From contig JAUVGS010000002.1 in the NCBI GenBank assembly GCA_030593665.1, positions 1-18,541 of the forward strand: a DNA stretch of 18,541 nt, read 5' to 3'. Origin of the DNA: Chitinivibrionales bacterium. Lineage in GTDB: Bacteria; Fibrobacterota; Chitinivibrionia; Chitinivibrionales; JANQEN01. The notes below the pieces were generated by a model that saw only the letters and a list, made by a program, of their open reading frames with translations, searched no databases and was not told the origin of the DNA. This document shows, piece by piece, positions 7,684 to 14,446 of this stretch. Position 1 is the first letter of the stretch, and each line of letters starts with the position of its first letter. Position numbers and translations under genes: made by a program.

Positions 7684-9141
7684 ATGGGGTATGGTAAATC
7701 AAAAAAAGTAATCGCAAATTGCCTGAAGTATGGCTCTAAAGGACTTATCCTCAAGGGATATCTCATCACTGAGTTACCTCCTGAAATTGGAGAACTGGTA
7801 CATATTGAAAGACTTGATATTTCTCATAATCTACTCACTGAGCTGCCACCTGAAATCGGATGGTTACATAAACTTGAAGAGCTTGACATTTCACATAACA
7901 AACTTACCGAATTGCCTCCTGAGATCGGTCAGTTAGAGAATCTTACGAAGCTTATCGTTGACAGAAATCAGCTCGCTGAGTTACCCCTTGAAATCGGACA
8001 GTTTCAATATCTGACGGAGCTTACACTTGCTTATAATAAACTCACGGTATTGCCTCTTGAAATTGGACGGTTAAAAAATCTGACGACGTTTCATCTTTCT
8101 AACAATCAACTTAAGGAATTACCCTCTACAATAATAAAATTGAAGAGGCTTGAACGGTGTAACCTGTCTCACAATCAGCTCACCGCCTTGCCACCTGCAA
8201 TCGGGCAGCTAAAGCGGTTGGAAGAACTCAACCTCACCGATAATAAGCTTACAGAACTGCCCTCTGATATCTGCCGGTTGAAAAAGCTGGTTGGGTTTTT
8301 TCTTTCTGAAAATCAGCTTTTGGAATTGAGCCGGGGAATAGGCAAATTAAAGAAACTCGAAGAGCTTGACCTTTCTTATAATAAACTTAATAAATTCCCC
8401 CTGGAAATGAAAAAATTACGCAAACTTGAAAGGCTTAACCTTTCTTATAATCAACTCAGCGGACTAACCTCCGAGATTAAACAATTCAAATATCTGACAG
8501 AACTAAAGCTCAGTGGTAACAAACTTATCGTATTTCCTCAGGCAATTGGAAAGCTTAAAGAAATGGAAGGGCTTGACATTTCGCACAATCGACTCACATG
8601 CGTACCTCCTGAAATAGGCCGGTTAAAGAAATTGACCGGTTGTGACTTGTCTAATAACCTTCTCATGGATCTACCGCCTGAATTCGAACAGTTAAAGAAT
8701 CTAATAACGCTTCTTGTTTGCGAAAATAAGCTTAAAAATGTACCTCATGCAATTATGCAGCTTAAGAAACTGAAAAGTCTTGACCTTTCAAATAATCAAC
8801 TCACCGAACTGCCTTCGGAAATCGGGCAATTGAAGAAACTTGAAGGGCTTGACCTTTCTAATAATCAACTCACGGGCGTACCTCCTGAAATAGTCGGATT
8901 AAAGGAATTGGAGGATCTTGACCTGTCTCGAAATAAACTCACCGGATTACTACCTTGTGAAATCGGAAAGTTGGAAAATCTGAAGAAGCTTCTCCTGAGT
9001 GCAAATTATATCACGAAATTGCCGGAAGAGCTTAAACAATTAAAAAAACTTATCTGGATTGACCTTTCCGGGAACCATATCCGGGAGTTATCTCCTGAAC
9101 TCAAAGAGTTTTTAGATACGCTTGAGTTTTTTGATACGTAA
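7684..9141 (+). CDS. Leucine-rich repeat protein, about 20 repeats, no export signal
   Basis: The 485-residue protein is nearly all LRRs. After about 20 N-terminal residues come about 20 repeats of 23 residues, consensus LxxLDLSxNxLTELPPEIGxLKK, so that almost nothing but solenoid is present. One unit near residue 415 has 24 residues (LTGLLPCEIG). The last unit runs into a short cap ending FFDT. The LxxLPxxIxxLxx form is the SDS22/Roc-like or 'TELP' bacterial subclass, known as a protein-binding curved solenoid. There is no signal peptide, membrane segment, kinase, GTPase (Roc-COR), TIR or protease domain attached, so it should act as a cytoplasmic binding scaffold unless exported by another route. 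AGGA lies 7 nt before the ATG at 7684. Units 16 and 17 share nearly identical DNA 69 nt apart, suggesting recent unit duplication. Divergent from the 12-residue-repeat gene. Confidence 0.93.
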   Translation: MGYGKSKKVIANCLKYGSKGLILKGYLITELPPEIGELVHIERLDISHNLLTELPPEIGWLHKLEELDISHNKLTELPPEIGQLENLTKLIVDRNQLAELPLEIGQFQYLTELTLAYNKLTVLPLEIGRLKNLTTFHLSNNQLKELPSTIIKLKRLERCNLSHNQLTALPPAIGQLKRLEELNLTDNKLTELPSDICRLKKLVGFFLSENQLLELSRGIGKLKKLEELDLSYNKLNKFPLEMKKLRKLERLNLSYNQLSGLTSEIKQFKYLTELKLSGNKLIVFPQAIGKLKEMEGLDISHNRLTCVPPEIGRLKKLTGCDLSNNLLMDLPPEFEQLKNLITLLVCENKLKNVPHAIMQLKKLKSLDLSNNQLTELPSEIGQLKKLEGLDLSNNQLTGVPPEIVGLKELEDLDLSRNKLTGLLPCEIGKLENLKKLLLSANYITKLPEELKQLKKLIWIDLSGNHIRELSPELKEFLDTLEFFDT

Positions 9142-10113
9142 TTCCTCTAATTATTAGCAATTGTAGAAATTTTATAGTTTTTTCTATTCTCTACTTAAAA
9201 AAGAAGTATTATCGCAAAGCACACCTGAAAAAAAAATATTAAAATATAAATGTGATTTTAGCAAATTTTGTTATAAAATCAGGTGTTCCAGCGTTCCCCA
9301 ACTCGTTCTCCAACAAAAATAATGTAATCTGGGTATGCAGTTGACTCCAGTAACCACACTATTATAGATTTTAATTTCTACACCTTTGTAAACAGTCATT
9401 TGGATGAGTCATTAAAAAAGACATACTATCGTTTGATTAATGAATTGCAGACACATACAGGTTGTAATATGATAGTTACTTGCTTGAAATATACCTGTGA
9501 TTTCCAAAATACTCGTCTCACTTTTCCCCGAATAGTCATGGTCTGATTTTTCTCGTTTTTGTTTACATTCCCACATAGTCATAGTCCTTTGGAGAGGATT
9601 TTTGCCCTGTATGACATAACGATATTAAATTTTGTCGTTTTGAAGTACATATTTTATTGTCGCTGTTATGATACATCCGGCAAAGTAAAAAAGTTACAGT
9701 AACTCAGCGTTATGATGGAACCGGCAGAGTAATATCTGTAAGGTAAGGACACAGAAGGGACAGGACTTCAGCTTCATATTCCGATAGAATACTGAAAAAT
9801 CTTCTTCCGATGAATAAAACTTCCGTGGTAACAGAATAAGACGTCCTCGTATGGATTCTCAAGATAATGCTGCGCCTTTAAAAATGATTTACGACCACAT
9901 TGAAGTGGGATCAGGGGAAATCTTTTGACGGAAATGAGGGAAAGGACAGCTAGGGTTATTTGACCCCAATGCTATAACCTATTTATTTACAATGAGTTAC
10001 AAGTATTCCATCAAGAACTTTCCTGAAATTGGGTACATTTCACCACGATTTTACCAAAGACATTCCAGATGCGATATTTCGTAAGGTGTTGAATTAAGTA
10101 GAGATACATCTTT
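9142..10113. other. Gene-poor stretch with decayed-looking frames and short repeats
   Basis: No intact gene is visible in almost 1 kb. One plus-strand frame stays open from 9328 to a TGA after 72 codons, then continues in the same frame for about 50 codons to a TAA shortly before 9700. It has no plausible start and no domain I recognise. Two short direct-repeat pairs occur: TAGTCATRGTC at 9533-9543 and 9576-9586, and a 24-mer at 9665 and 9709. There is a perfect dyad GTTAC-A-GTAAC at 9693-9703, and an 8-bp inverted repeat ACACCTGA/TCAGGTGT at 9221-9228 and 9279-9286 enclosing AT-rich DNA. The stretch reads like gene debris upstream of a regulated promoter. Confidence 0.5.
9665..9732. repeat. 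Imperfect 24-bp direct repeat
   Basis: Copies at 9665-9688 and 9709-9732 match at 20 of 24 positions, pattern GTTATGAT-4nt-CCGGCARAGTAA, with a 44-nt offset that is not a multiple of three. Each copy, in its own frame, encodes a Y-D-x-x-G-[KR]-V string (CYDTSGKV and RYDGTGRV). Those strings resemble T9SS-tail or YD-repeat motifs, but the runs are too short to prove descent from either. Confidence 0.6.
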
Positions 10114-10129
10114 TGGCACGGAATTTGTT
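10114..10129 (+). promoter_or_regulatory. Candidate sigma-54 (-24/-12) promoter
   Basis: TGGCACGGAATTTGTT matches the RpoN consensus TGGCACG-N4-TTGCW at every fixed position except one: the -12 GC is GT. The GG (10115-10116) and GT (10127-10128) are exactly 12 nt apart as required. Transcription would start near 10140, giving a leader of about 60 nt before the ATG at 10203. A sigma-54 activator gene lies in the same window at 15828. No activator binding site is proven, although the GTTAC-A-GTAAC dyad about 420 nt upstream is a possible enhancer-type element. Confidence 0.55.
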
Positions 10130-10202
10130 ACATTTAATACCGAAGTTGAAAATCAATTGGCCGGCCCAAGTCAAAAACAAATAAACGTATGAGGAGGTTG
10201 TT

Positions 10203-10622
10203 ATGAAAAAGGGACTGATATTCGGTCTTGTCTGTGCACTCGCTGTAACCGTTGCAGCTCAAACCCAGAATAAGGGTGAATTTGATGAGCTGAAGAAGCA
10301 GATTCAGGAACAGGTAATGAAACAGCTCAATGATTTACCTCAGCAAGTCCAGAATCAACTGCAGGAAGCCAAACAAGCAGCAGAGGCTGCTCAGGAAATG
10401 ATAAAGAAAATGCAGGGAGAGGGTAAAACGCCGGAAGAGGTAATACAGCACATGGAGCAAACACGGACGCAGGCACAGAAACAGCTTGAAATTGCAATTA
10501 AGAAAATGGAAAAGGTCTCTGAGCAGGTAAAGAAGCAGGTGCAACAGGCTGCTGATGATGTACAGAAGAAACTGCAGACCAAAGAAGGTGAGATTAATAA
10601 AATACAAAAGAATAAACCGTAA
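10203..10622 (+). CDS. Small secreted coiled-coil protein, Gln/Lys/Glu-rich
   Basis: The 139-residue protein has a clear Sec signal peptide (MKKGLIFGLVCALAVTVAA, cleavage likely before QTQNKG). The rest is almost wholly helical, with about 110 residues rich in Q, K, E and A and heptad-like spacing (for example LPQQVQNQLQEAKQAAE and KVSEQVKKQVQQAADD). There are no cysteines in the mature part and no lipobox, so it is probably free in the periplasm or released. I do not recognise the family; Skp-like or apolipoprotein-like helices are superficially similar. A strong AGGAGG sits 5 nt before the ATG, and a sigma-54-type promoter lies about 75 nt upstream, suggesting high induced expression. It shares an LPxQVxxQ motif with the next gene, hinting that the two are distant paralogues. 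Confidence 0.85.
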   Translation: MKKGLIFGLVCALAVTVAAQTQNKGEFDELKKQIQEQVMKQLNDLPQQVQNQLQEAKQAAEAAQEMIKKMQGEGKTPEEVIQHMEQTRTQAQKQLEIAIKKMEKVSEQVKKQVQQAADDVQKKLQTKEGEINKIQKNKP

Positions 10623-10662
10623 ATCCAGTCCTTAGGATAGCACCGACGACTGGCGTGATAGA

Positions 10663-10697
10663 GGTGTGGAGAGAGGTTACTCTCTCCACACCCTTTT
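10663..10697 (+). terminator. Perfect 13-bp hairpin with short T tail between paired genes
   Basis: GGTGTGGAGAGAG (10663-10675) pairs perfectly with 10680-10692 across a 4-nt GTTA loop, and CTTTTC follows. It lies 40 nt after one small secreted-protein gene and ends only 15 nt before the next start. The T tract is short (four T), so it may terminate only part of the transcripts, or protect the upstream mRNA and set a ratio between the two products. Confidence 0.75.
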
Positions 10698-10712
10698 CAA
10701 CGGAGAAAAAAA

Positions 10713-11126
10713 ATGGAACATAATGTTTATATAATCACCGGCGGAACAGTACTTATCGGATTATTACTATGCCAGCTTGTATTGGCGGATGATCCGAATA
10801 CGAAAAAAGAATCAGAGGGCACCAGGGAGAATCCCGTTGTTATAGAGGATATCTTTCAGGAGATTATGCTCACGATTCCTGCTGACGTTAAATCTGACCT
10901 TGAGTCTGCAAAAAAGGTACGGAATGGTACGGTCACTAAAGAAGGTACTGCGGAGCAGATTCAGAACAATGGTGTTGCTGATCATATTCAGAACGATCAG
11001 CGTTTCAGGGAGCTGCCTGAACAGGTACGGCAGCAGGTTGAGAAGACAATTGTGGAGATAGATAAAACCCGTGAGGAGCGGGAGTTGCAGTTCAAAGAGA
11101 TGAAAAAGAAGAAAGGGAATCAATAA
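10713..11126 (+). CDS. Small secreted helical protein, partner of the upstream gene
   Basis: The 137-residue protein has an N-terminal signal (hydrophobic ITGGTVLIGLLLCQLVLA, cleavage likely before DDPNTKK). The mature part is charged and mostly helical. It includes an internal near-repeat (AEQIQNNGVADHIQNDQ) and the segment RELPEQVRQQVEKTIVEID, which mirrors NDLPQQVQNQLQEA in the upstream protein. The end is a Lys/Glu-rich helix. No known domain is recognised. GGAG lies 7 nt before the ATG. Position and shared motif suggest the two genes are co-expressed, with the hairpin between them modulating the second. Confidence 0.8.
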   Translation: MEHNVYIITGGTVLIGLLLCQLVLADDPNTKKESEGTRENPVVIEDIFQEIMLTIPADVKSDLESAKKVRNGTVTKEGTAEQIQNNGVADHIQNDQRFRELPEQVRQQVEKTIVEIDKTREERELQFKEMKKKKGNQ

Positions 11127-11197
11127 CTACTGAAAAATCGTTAGTCGGTGCTGTTTTTTTCATGTAGAACAATAATTAAAATGAAAGGACTGGAGTT

Positions 11198-11938
11198 ATG
11201 TTAAAGCATATTTTATTGATATCATGTATTCTGTTCTTCATACACCTCCATGTATCCGCTGATACGACTTTCATCAGTACAAGACTCGGTTATAAATCAT
11301 ACCTGCCTGATAACTGGATCTGCGAATCGACCGATTCGGCTCAGGATTATTTCTACGATACAACCGGCGCCTGTGGCGCACTGCTTTCAATTGTGCGGTA
11401 TCCGATGGACATCGATATGTATCCAAATTCCGAAGAGTGGACTATCTCGCATTATATAGCCTACACAATGTATATGGATTATTATCCCTTTGGCACCGTT
11501 CTTTTTGCTGACTCCTCGGCAACTGAAAAACAGGGGGATCTGCGGGCTACGGAGATTTACCTGCGGTTCTATACTGATGATACCCTGGGTTATGCCTGGG
11601 ATGAATATATCAGGTATACTGCTACCAAAAATTATGGCTATGAATTATATGCCATCGGTGATACGAATGACATGTCTCAGAATATCGGTTTATATGGAGC
11701 GATATTGAAATTTATTGAGATCAATGAGAATTTCACCTCGATAATTGTTCACCATACACCGCCAAAGAAAAATCTGCTTGCTGTCAAGAATATGTACCGG
11801 CTGTCAAACCTTTCGCAGGCTATTTATAATGTTCAGGGGAGAAGAATATCGGTACATGTGTTGCAAGATAGAAATATGTCTCATGGTTTATACATTTACA
11901 ATAAGCAAAAGTTGATTGCGATACCCTCGGGGAAATAG
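11198..11938 (+). CDS. Secreted protein with T9SS-type sorting tail
   Basis: The 246-residue protein starts with a signal peptide (MLKHILLISCILFFIHLHVSA, then DTTFIS). Residues about 25-180 form one compact module with opening SxRLGYKSYLPDNWI, which resembles the start of PsbP/DUF1795-like or 'stress' lipoprotein folds; this is only a resemblance. Residues about 195-246 look like a type A T9SS tail: QAIYNVQGRRI (Y210) followed by SHGLYIYNKQKLIAIP, the G-x-Y-[IV] turn and final strand. It would be exported across the outer membrane by T9SS and cleaved or attached there. AAGGA lies 8 nt before the ATG. A hairpin after the stop probably closes this transcription unit. Confidence 0.82.
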   Translation: MLKHILLISCILFFIHLHVSADTTFISTRLGYKSYLPDNWICESTDSAQDYFYDTTGACGALLSIVRYPMDIDMYPNSEEWTISHYIAYTMYMDYYPFGTVLFADSSATEKQGDLRATEIYLRFYTDDTLGYAWDEYIRYTATKNYGYELYAIGDTNDMSQNIGLYGAILKFIEINENFTSIIVHHTPPKKNLLAVKNMYRLSNLSQAIYNVQGRRISVHVLQDRNMSHGLYIYNKQKLIAIPSGK

Positions 11939-11959
11939 AAAGCGGCGTAAACGTGCAGG

Positions 11960-12003
11960 CAGGATTCCGGAATGGATTCCGGGATCCTGTTTATTATTAT
12001 TAT
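11960..12003 (+). terminator. Terminator-like hairpin after the sorting-tail gene
   Basis: CAGGATTCCGGAAT (11960-11973) pairs with 11976-11989, with one G-U wobble and a small closing loop. The sequence then continues as T-rich TTTATTATTATTAT. It lies 22 nt after the stop at 11938. The tail is interrupted by A residues, so efficiency is uncertain. Confidence 0.6.
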
Positions 12004-12071
12004 CTCACCGGTATTTTTTTCCCACTCCAGTCTCTCTTGTTGTGCGTATTGGCCGATTTTACCATAATCCA

Positions 12072-12100
12072 TTGCTATACATTTAACTGAATTATATAAT
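12072..12100 (+). promoter_or_regulatory. Sigma-70-type promoter for the kinase/sigma-54 activator operon
   Basis: TTGCTA (12072-12077) and a perfect TATAAT (12095-12100) are separated by exactly 17 nt. The expected start near 12107 would give a leader of about 57 nt. A second TATAAT at 12139-12144 lacks a -35 partner. The surrounding DNA is AT-rich, so chance matches are possible, but spacing and position favour this pair. Confidence 0.5.
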
Positions 12101-12163
12101 AAAGTGGCAGATCTTAAATAACTTAAGTAACAATAAATTATAATTTAGTGTAACTTGTTGATA

Positions 12164-13774
12164 ATGCTTAAAAAAAGAATAGTTATCATGATTTTCTTAT
12201 GCATAGGTGTAGTGACATTTTACATCCATGCAGAAACCGCTTCTCAGGTTTACGACACTGATATTTCCAAAGGATTAGACGCTCTAAAACAAAATGAAAA
12301 TGATTCCGCACTGTTCTATTTCTGGCAGGCTTCACAGAAAGGCATGTCAAAGGACAGCCTTTATTATTTCCTTGCAGAATTGTACATCAACAGAGGGATA
12401 TACGATACGGCGCTGGCGTTGAATTATGCCATTAAAGCTGAAAAAGAGAATGATCTCAAACGGGGCGCACTGAAACAGCGTTATGGAATATTCTCTGTAT
12501 TGAGAATGACAAATCGGGCTGATGAGACTCTGGACTCGCTGTGGTTCAATAAAGGCAAAACTGCAAAGGATTTCCTTCCGGGGGTATATATCTATTCTTC
12601 AACCGGGTATAACAGCGACTATGAATGGAATAAGCTAAAATATCCCTGGCATACAAAAGAGATACAGCCGACAGGAAATACCATTGCCGGATATAACCAT
12701 GACCTACGGCTGAGAGCAACCTGGCGAATTCCGGTTAAACGGACAAAGTCCTTTTTCTTTGCCGGTGAAGGAAGCCTCGGTAAACCATACCGCGCTGAAT
12801 ATGAAAAACTGGATGGCGATTCTGTTAGCTATGCAGGAGGCATTACCGGTGGTTTCAACGGTTTATTCGATTATCTTCAGGTAAGCTATACATGGGAACG
12901 AAAAAAAAGTTATCTCAATAAACGCAGTTCGGCCAATAGTATTAACATTCTTTTTACAAACTTTACCGATCGTAATTTCTATTTCATTAATGCGCTGTAC
13001 GGTATTGAAGTCGGCAGGCAGTGGAAGATAGAGAACCAGTATGTCAATCTTCTGGGTACTATTACCGGAAGGCTCCATAAAAGCAATCAGATCAGTGTTC
13101 GTGCTTTGGCCATGCTCTTGATAATGGATGATGTACCGTTTAATGACTCGACATACCGGCGCGATATTGTTGATTTCGAAAAGGCGCTTGATACAACTTT
13201 TCCAGGTACGGTGTATATAACGACCATTCCTTCGGTTATCCAGGGAATCTATACCCATAACACAAAACAGTATATGCCGAATACCAGTATTACCCTGAGC
13301 CCGTCAGTAGCGTTTGAGCAGTCTCTACCCGCACGGTTCAGCATTACGGCGAATGTGCAATGGGCATTCGCCTATTATTTTAAAAAATATGCATGGAGTG
13401 ATTTTAAACTGGATACGGTCAAAAATATGCCTTACCATGTTACAATTAATAAGGTTGATAACCAGTATTACTGGATAATGAAGATGTCCGACCTTAAATC
13501 GAAGATCACCGGGGATATATTTGACCATTTTACCCATGGGCCGATTGAACGGCATAGCAGGAGGCGGATTGACAATACTCTTTCACTGACGTTTTCCCTG
13601 CGACATATATTTAAAAGGGCGGGTACCCTTGAGGTTAATGGCGGGGTGGGGAAAACGTGGTCGACCCTTTCGGACGACCTACCCGTTTCGATTCAAGACT
13701 GGGACTGGCATACCGGTATGCAGTGGTATAAACATATAACCTGGGCGCGGGCAAACAGGCATGGGGTATACTAG
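12164..13774 (+). CDS. Outer-membrane barrel-like protein with helical (TPR-like) N-terminus
   Basis: From the ATG at 12164 the protein has 536 residues. It has a Sec signal (LKKRIVIMIFLCIGVVTFYI, cleavage near HAETAS) and a helical TPR-like part at about 30-130 (GLDALKQNENDSALFYFWQA, then DSLYYFLAELYINRGIYDTA). From about 150 to the end are alternating aromatic/polar strands typical of an outer-membrane barrel (RLRATWRIPV, FDYLQVSYTWER, FSITANVQWAFAYYF, TLSLTFSLRHIF), ending in tyrosine. A periplasmic TPR plus barrel layout is known for several Gram-negative surface-export or sensing proteins, but I cannot name a family. An upstream in-frame TTG at 12155 is also possible; neither start has a good Shine-Dalgarno. 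It is the first gene of a block continuing through 17651 and is probably the outermost sensor or the surface target of that system. Confidence 0.78.
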   Translation: MLKKRIVIMIFLCIGVVTFYIHAETASQVYDTDISKGLDALKQNENDSALFYFWQASQKGMSKDSLYYFLAELYINRGIYDTALALNYAIKAEKENDLKRGALKQRYGIFSVLRMTNRADETLDSLWFNKGKTAKDFLPGVYIYSSTGYNSDYEWNKLKYPWHTKEIQPTGNTIAGYNHDLRLRATWRIPVKRTKSFFFAGEGSLGKPYRAEYEKLDGDSVSYAGGITGGFNGLFDYLQVSYTWERKKSYLNKRSSANSINILFTNFTDRNFYFINALYGIEVGRQWKIENQYVNLLGTITGRLHKSNQISVRALAMLLIMDDVPFNDSTYRRDIVDFEKALDTTFPGTVYITTIPSVIQGIYTHNTKQYMPNTSITLSPSVAFEQSLPARFSITANVQWAFAYYFKKYAWSDFKLDTVKNMPYHVTINKVDNQYYWIMKMSDLKSKITGDIFDHFTHGPIERHSRRRIDNTLSLTFSLRHIFKRAGTLEVNGGVGKTWSTLSDDLPVSIQDWDWHTGMQWYKHITWARANRHGVY

Positions 13775-13777
13775 ATA

Positions 13778-14446
13778 ATGATACAATTGCTCCGGATCGG
13801 CATAGTGTTTTATTGTGCATGCATGATGTTCGGGTGTCAATCATCCAATATAGAAAAGGGCGCTATATGTCTGAGCCTCGGTGATTATCCCATGGCCATT
13901 GAGTTTTTTGACCGGGAAGTTCGCGCGCAGCCTGATAATTATGACGCCCGTGTCGGGCTCGGCAAGGCTTTCCTGCAAAAAGCAGTTGACAATAAGAGGG
14001 ACACCGCATCCTGGAAACAGGCGCTTATTCATATTGAAGCGGCCCGTACGCTAAAACCGGATACCCTGACCGTGAAACTGCTTTCCCAGATATGGGCTGA
14101 ATATTCTTTGCGGTTGTTCAGCACGGGCGATACGATACCGGCGCTGGAAGCGCTCTCTTCGGCGCTGCAATATGATCCTGAGAATGTGGAACTTATTAAC
14201 CGGACCGGTATCCTCTATTTTTGGCTCGGATACGCAGAAAAGGCCATGGTACTGTTTCAGAAGGCAGTTGTCCAGGATACTCTTCATGCCAATTCATATT
14301 TCAACCTGGGTATGGTATACTGGTCAAACAATGCTACAGTGAAAGCACGTGATACCTGGTTACATGCCTTATCACTCGATTCTGAGGATGAGGATATTCT
14401 TTACTGGTTTGCCCGTGCGGAAAAAAAGATACGGGAGAATAAATGA
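13778..14446 (+). CDS. TPR-repeat lipoprotein
   Basis: The 222-residue protein has a lipoprotein signal ending MMFGC, with Cys20 the lipidation site. About five helical TPR-like units follow. The first is at about 25-57 (GAICLSLGDYPMAIEFFDREVRAQPDN), and a clear pair is at about 130-200 (ALEALSSALQYDPENVELINRTG, then YAEKAMVLFQKAVVQDTLHANSYFNLG). TPR arrays bind partner proteins, here presumably in the periplasm. It begins 3 nt after the barrel gene stops, and its stop overlaps the kinase start by 4 nt (ATGA), so all three are translated from one mRNA. It is a natural link between the outer-membrane protein and the kinase's periplasmic domain, by inference. Confidence 0.88.
   Translation: MIQLLRIGIVFYCACMMFGCQSSNIEKGAICLSLGDYPMAIEFFDREVRAQPDNYDARVGLGKAFLQKAVDNKRDTASWKQALIHIEAARTLKPDTLTVKLLSQIWAEYSLRLFSTGDTIPALEALSSALQYDPENVELINRTGILYFWLGYAEKAMVLFQKAVVQDTLHANSYFNLGMVYWSNNATVKARDTWLHALSLDSEDEDILYWFARAEKKIRENK

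Noticed and set aside
9221..9286. ACACCTGA/TCAGGTGT inverted repeat as IS ends or a terminator
   Set aside because: Only 8 bp, 50 nt of AT-rich DNA between the arms, no flanking target duplication, no transposase and no adjacent T run.
10335..10607. 90-codon minus-strand Leu/Phe-rich frame
   Set aside because: It mirrors the Gln/Lys/Glu-rich coding strand of the secreted coiled-coil gene, which has a strong ribosome site and signal peptide.
13703..13722. TGGCATACCGGTATGC, sigma-54-like and palindromic
   Set aside because: GG-to-GC spacing is 13, and it is inside the barrel protein's coding sequence with no gene start at a suitable distance.
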